Source: Bacteroidota bacterium (GTDB lineage: Bacteria > Bacteroidota > Rhodothermia > Rhodothermales > UBA10348). Taken from it: a DNA stretch of 22,822 nt. The first letter of the stretch is position 1, and each line of letters opens with the position of its first letter. The notes below the pieces were generated by a model. It ran no database searches and was not told the origin of the DNA. It was given only the letters and a program-made list of their open reading frames with translations. This document shows, piece by piece, positions 21,723-22,822 of the stretch. The stretch spans positions 1 to 22,822 of the forward strand of contig JAQCDI010000007.1 of assembly GCA_027620595.1 (NCBI GenBank). The letters are read 5' to 3'. Position numbers and translations under genes: made by a program.

Positions 21723-22822
21723 TAAAGCAGGTACGGTTTCCGCTGCGTTCGGAACGCTTCGACGTCGGCTTCCCAGGTCCATTCCCACGCCTCGCGGTCC
21801 ATCCCGCCCTTGACGCGGTCCAGGGTTTCGTGCGAACCGGATAACAGGGCCATCCAGCGCTCCCGGAAGAACTCTGCTTTCAAGCCCTGGGGTGCCATGC
21901 GGTACATGCGCGCCACGATGTCGAGACCCGTGGCCGTGGCGTTGACGGAATCCGGATCCGTGATCTCGATGTGCAGTGTACCGATTTCCGTGTCCTGCCA
22001 CTTCGGGTTGGTCGAGGCGCCCGGAATACTGACGGGGGTGGTCCGACCTGCGGTGATGCGCAGGCCCGGTGTGCCCCATTCCCGCAGTTCGGCGGCCAGC
22101 GCTTCGGCGTCGAGCCAGGGAGCGCCCACCGTCAGGAACGGTTCGGGCGTACCGCGGCCCTCGCTGGCCGTTGTGGCTTCGAAAAAGCACGTACCCGGGT
22201 AAGCGAGGGCCGCCTCGAACGAGGGCAGGTTCGGGCTGGGCGCAATCCACTCGAGCCCGGTTTCGGGCCAGAACATGTCGCGCTCCCAGCCTTCCATTTC
22301 CACGACGCGCAGATCCAGGTTCTCCAGGCCGGGCAGCCAGCCTTCGCCCTTGATCATGCGAGCCAGCTCGCCGACGGTGAGTCCGTGGCGCACCGGGATG
22401 GGGTACTGGGAGACGAACGATACCAGACTGTCCTCGCGGATGGCGCCTTCGATGTGGTTGCCGCCCAACGGGTTGGGCCGGTCCAGGACGATGAACGGGA
22501 CGCCGGCCTCGGCGGCCGACTGCATCGAGAGGCCCATGGTCGAGATGAACGTGTAGAAGCGGGCGCCCACGTCCTGGATGTCGAAAACGAGGCCGTCGAG
22601 GCCGGCCATCATTTCCGGCGTCGGGCGGCGGATCTCTCCGTAGAGGCTGTAGACCGGCACGCCCGTGGCATCCTCGACGCCGTCCTCGATCTTGGCCCCC
22701 GCGTCTTCATCGCCGCGGATGCCGTGCTCCGGGCCAAACAGCGCGCCGAGCTCGACATTTGGCGCCTCGTGGATCCAATCGATCAGGTGTCGGCCCTCCG
22801 AGCGCGCGGTGTGGTTGACCAC
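21719..22822 (-). CDS. namZ: Exo-beta-N-acetylmuramidase NamZ (DUF1343, GH171), 5' end outside window
   Basis: Removes terminal N-acetylmuramic acid from muramyl glycans during peptidoglycan recycling or scavenging; relatives are exported or periplasmic. The 367 codons visible start inside the N-terminal domain at the family's V-(V/T)-NHTAR motif, so roughly 40-60 residues including any signal are missing. Hallmarks present are LFGPEHGIRG (28-37), VFDIQDVGARFYTFI (79-93), LDRPNPLGG (near 118-126), a SPNLPSFEAALAYPGTCFFE block and a C-terminal helical part ending KPYLLY. Length and motifs suggest an intact enzyme. The TAG stop lies within the CTAG shared with the DUF3098 gene. Confidence 0.93.
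   Translation of the reverse strand: MVNHTARSEGRHLIDWIHEAPNVELGALFGPEHGIRGDEDAGAKIEDGVEDATGVPVYSLYGEIRRPTPEMMAGLDGLVFDIQDVGARFYTFISTMGLSMQSAAEAGVPFIVLDRPNPLGGNHIEGAIREDSLVSFVSQYPIPVRHGLTVGELARMIKGEGWLPGLENLDLRVVEMEGWERDMFWPETGLEWIAPSPNLPSFEAALAYPGTCFFEATTASEGRGTPEPFLTVGAPWLDAEALAAELREWGTPGLRITAGRTTPVSIPGASTNPKWQDTEIGTLHIEITDPDSVNATATGLDIVARMYRMAPQGLKAEFFRERWMALLSGSHETLDRVKGGMDREAWEWTWEADVEAFRTQRKPYLLY

Overview
The window looks like chromosomal DNA of a GC-rich, Gram-negative relative of Bacteroidota, most likely a Rhodothermia/Rhodothermota-type bacterium. This rests on family content (DUF5686, DUF5916, DUF3098, a TolB-propeller/amidohydrolase fusion, NamZ/DUF1343, several secreted or lipoprotein products), weak Shine-Dalgarno use, and outer-membrane-type proteins. 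It is an inference from family content, not from a marker gene. No phage, integrase, transposase, CRISPR or conjugation gene was seen.

Layout. (1) 1-2285: a class II photolyase gene on the minus strand runs off the left edge, continuing in frame into a nucleotide-binding Rossmann start (a probable fusion). It is divergent from folE, a layout that suggests a light-response module. (2) 2282-6614: a secreted beta-helix/PA14 protein, a sulfatase lipoprotein and a cysteine-free Rrf2 regulator, all on the minus strand. The regulator and sulfatase overlap by 4 bp, and a clean palindromic operator overlaps their promoter. (3) 6680-9460: a 90-residue conserved-looking protein, divergent from a large DUF5686 outer-membrane protein. 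(4) 9547-12897: a 1116-residue secreted TolB-like propeller/amidohydrolase with an acidic linker. (5) 13018-15028: a hypothetical protein, a possible 61-residue small protein and a DUF819 membrane protein. (6) 15144-19400: moeB with a rhodanese domain, a DUF5916 outer-membrane protein and a lipoprotein, probably one operon. (7) 19407-20308: a pentapeptide-repeat protein and a doubtful small membrane ORF. (8) 20309-20647: no gene; a hairpin and an array of four degenerate palindromic repeats at 56-58 bp spacing. A fifth copy lies about 15.7 kb away at 4610-4643. (9) 20648-22822: tRNA-Ala(GGC), an mreD without mreB/mreC beside it, a DUF3098 protein and a NamZ-type exo-muramidase cut by the right edge.

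How it works together. Much of the window concerns the cell surface: beta-helix protein, sulfatase, amidohydrolase, two large outer-membrane proteins, lipoproteins, and MreD/NamZ for wall synthesis and recycling. There is no SusC/SusD pair, so this is not a classical polysaccharide-utilization locus. Convergent genes are packed very tightly, and two pairs share a CTAG as overlapping stop codons.

I found no unmistakable new multi-gene system. The best candidates for something undescribed are the photolyase-oxidoreductase fusion next to folE, the 58-bp palindrome array, and the Rrf2-sulfatase operon.
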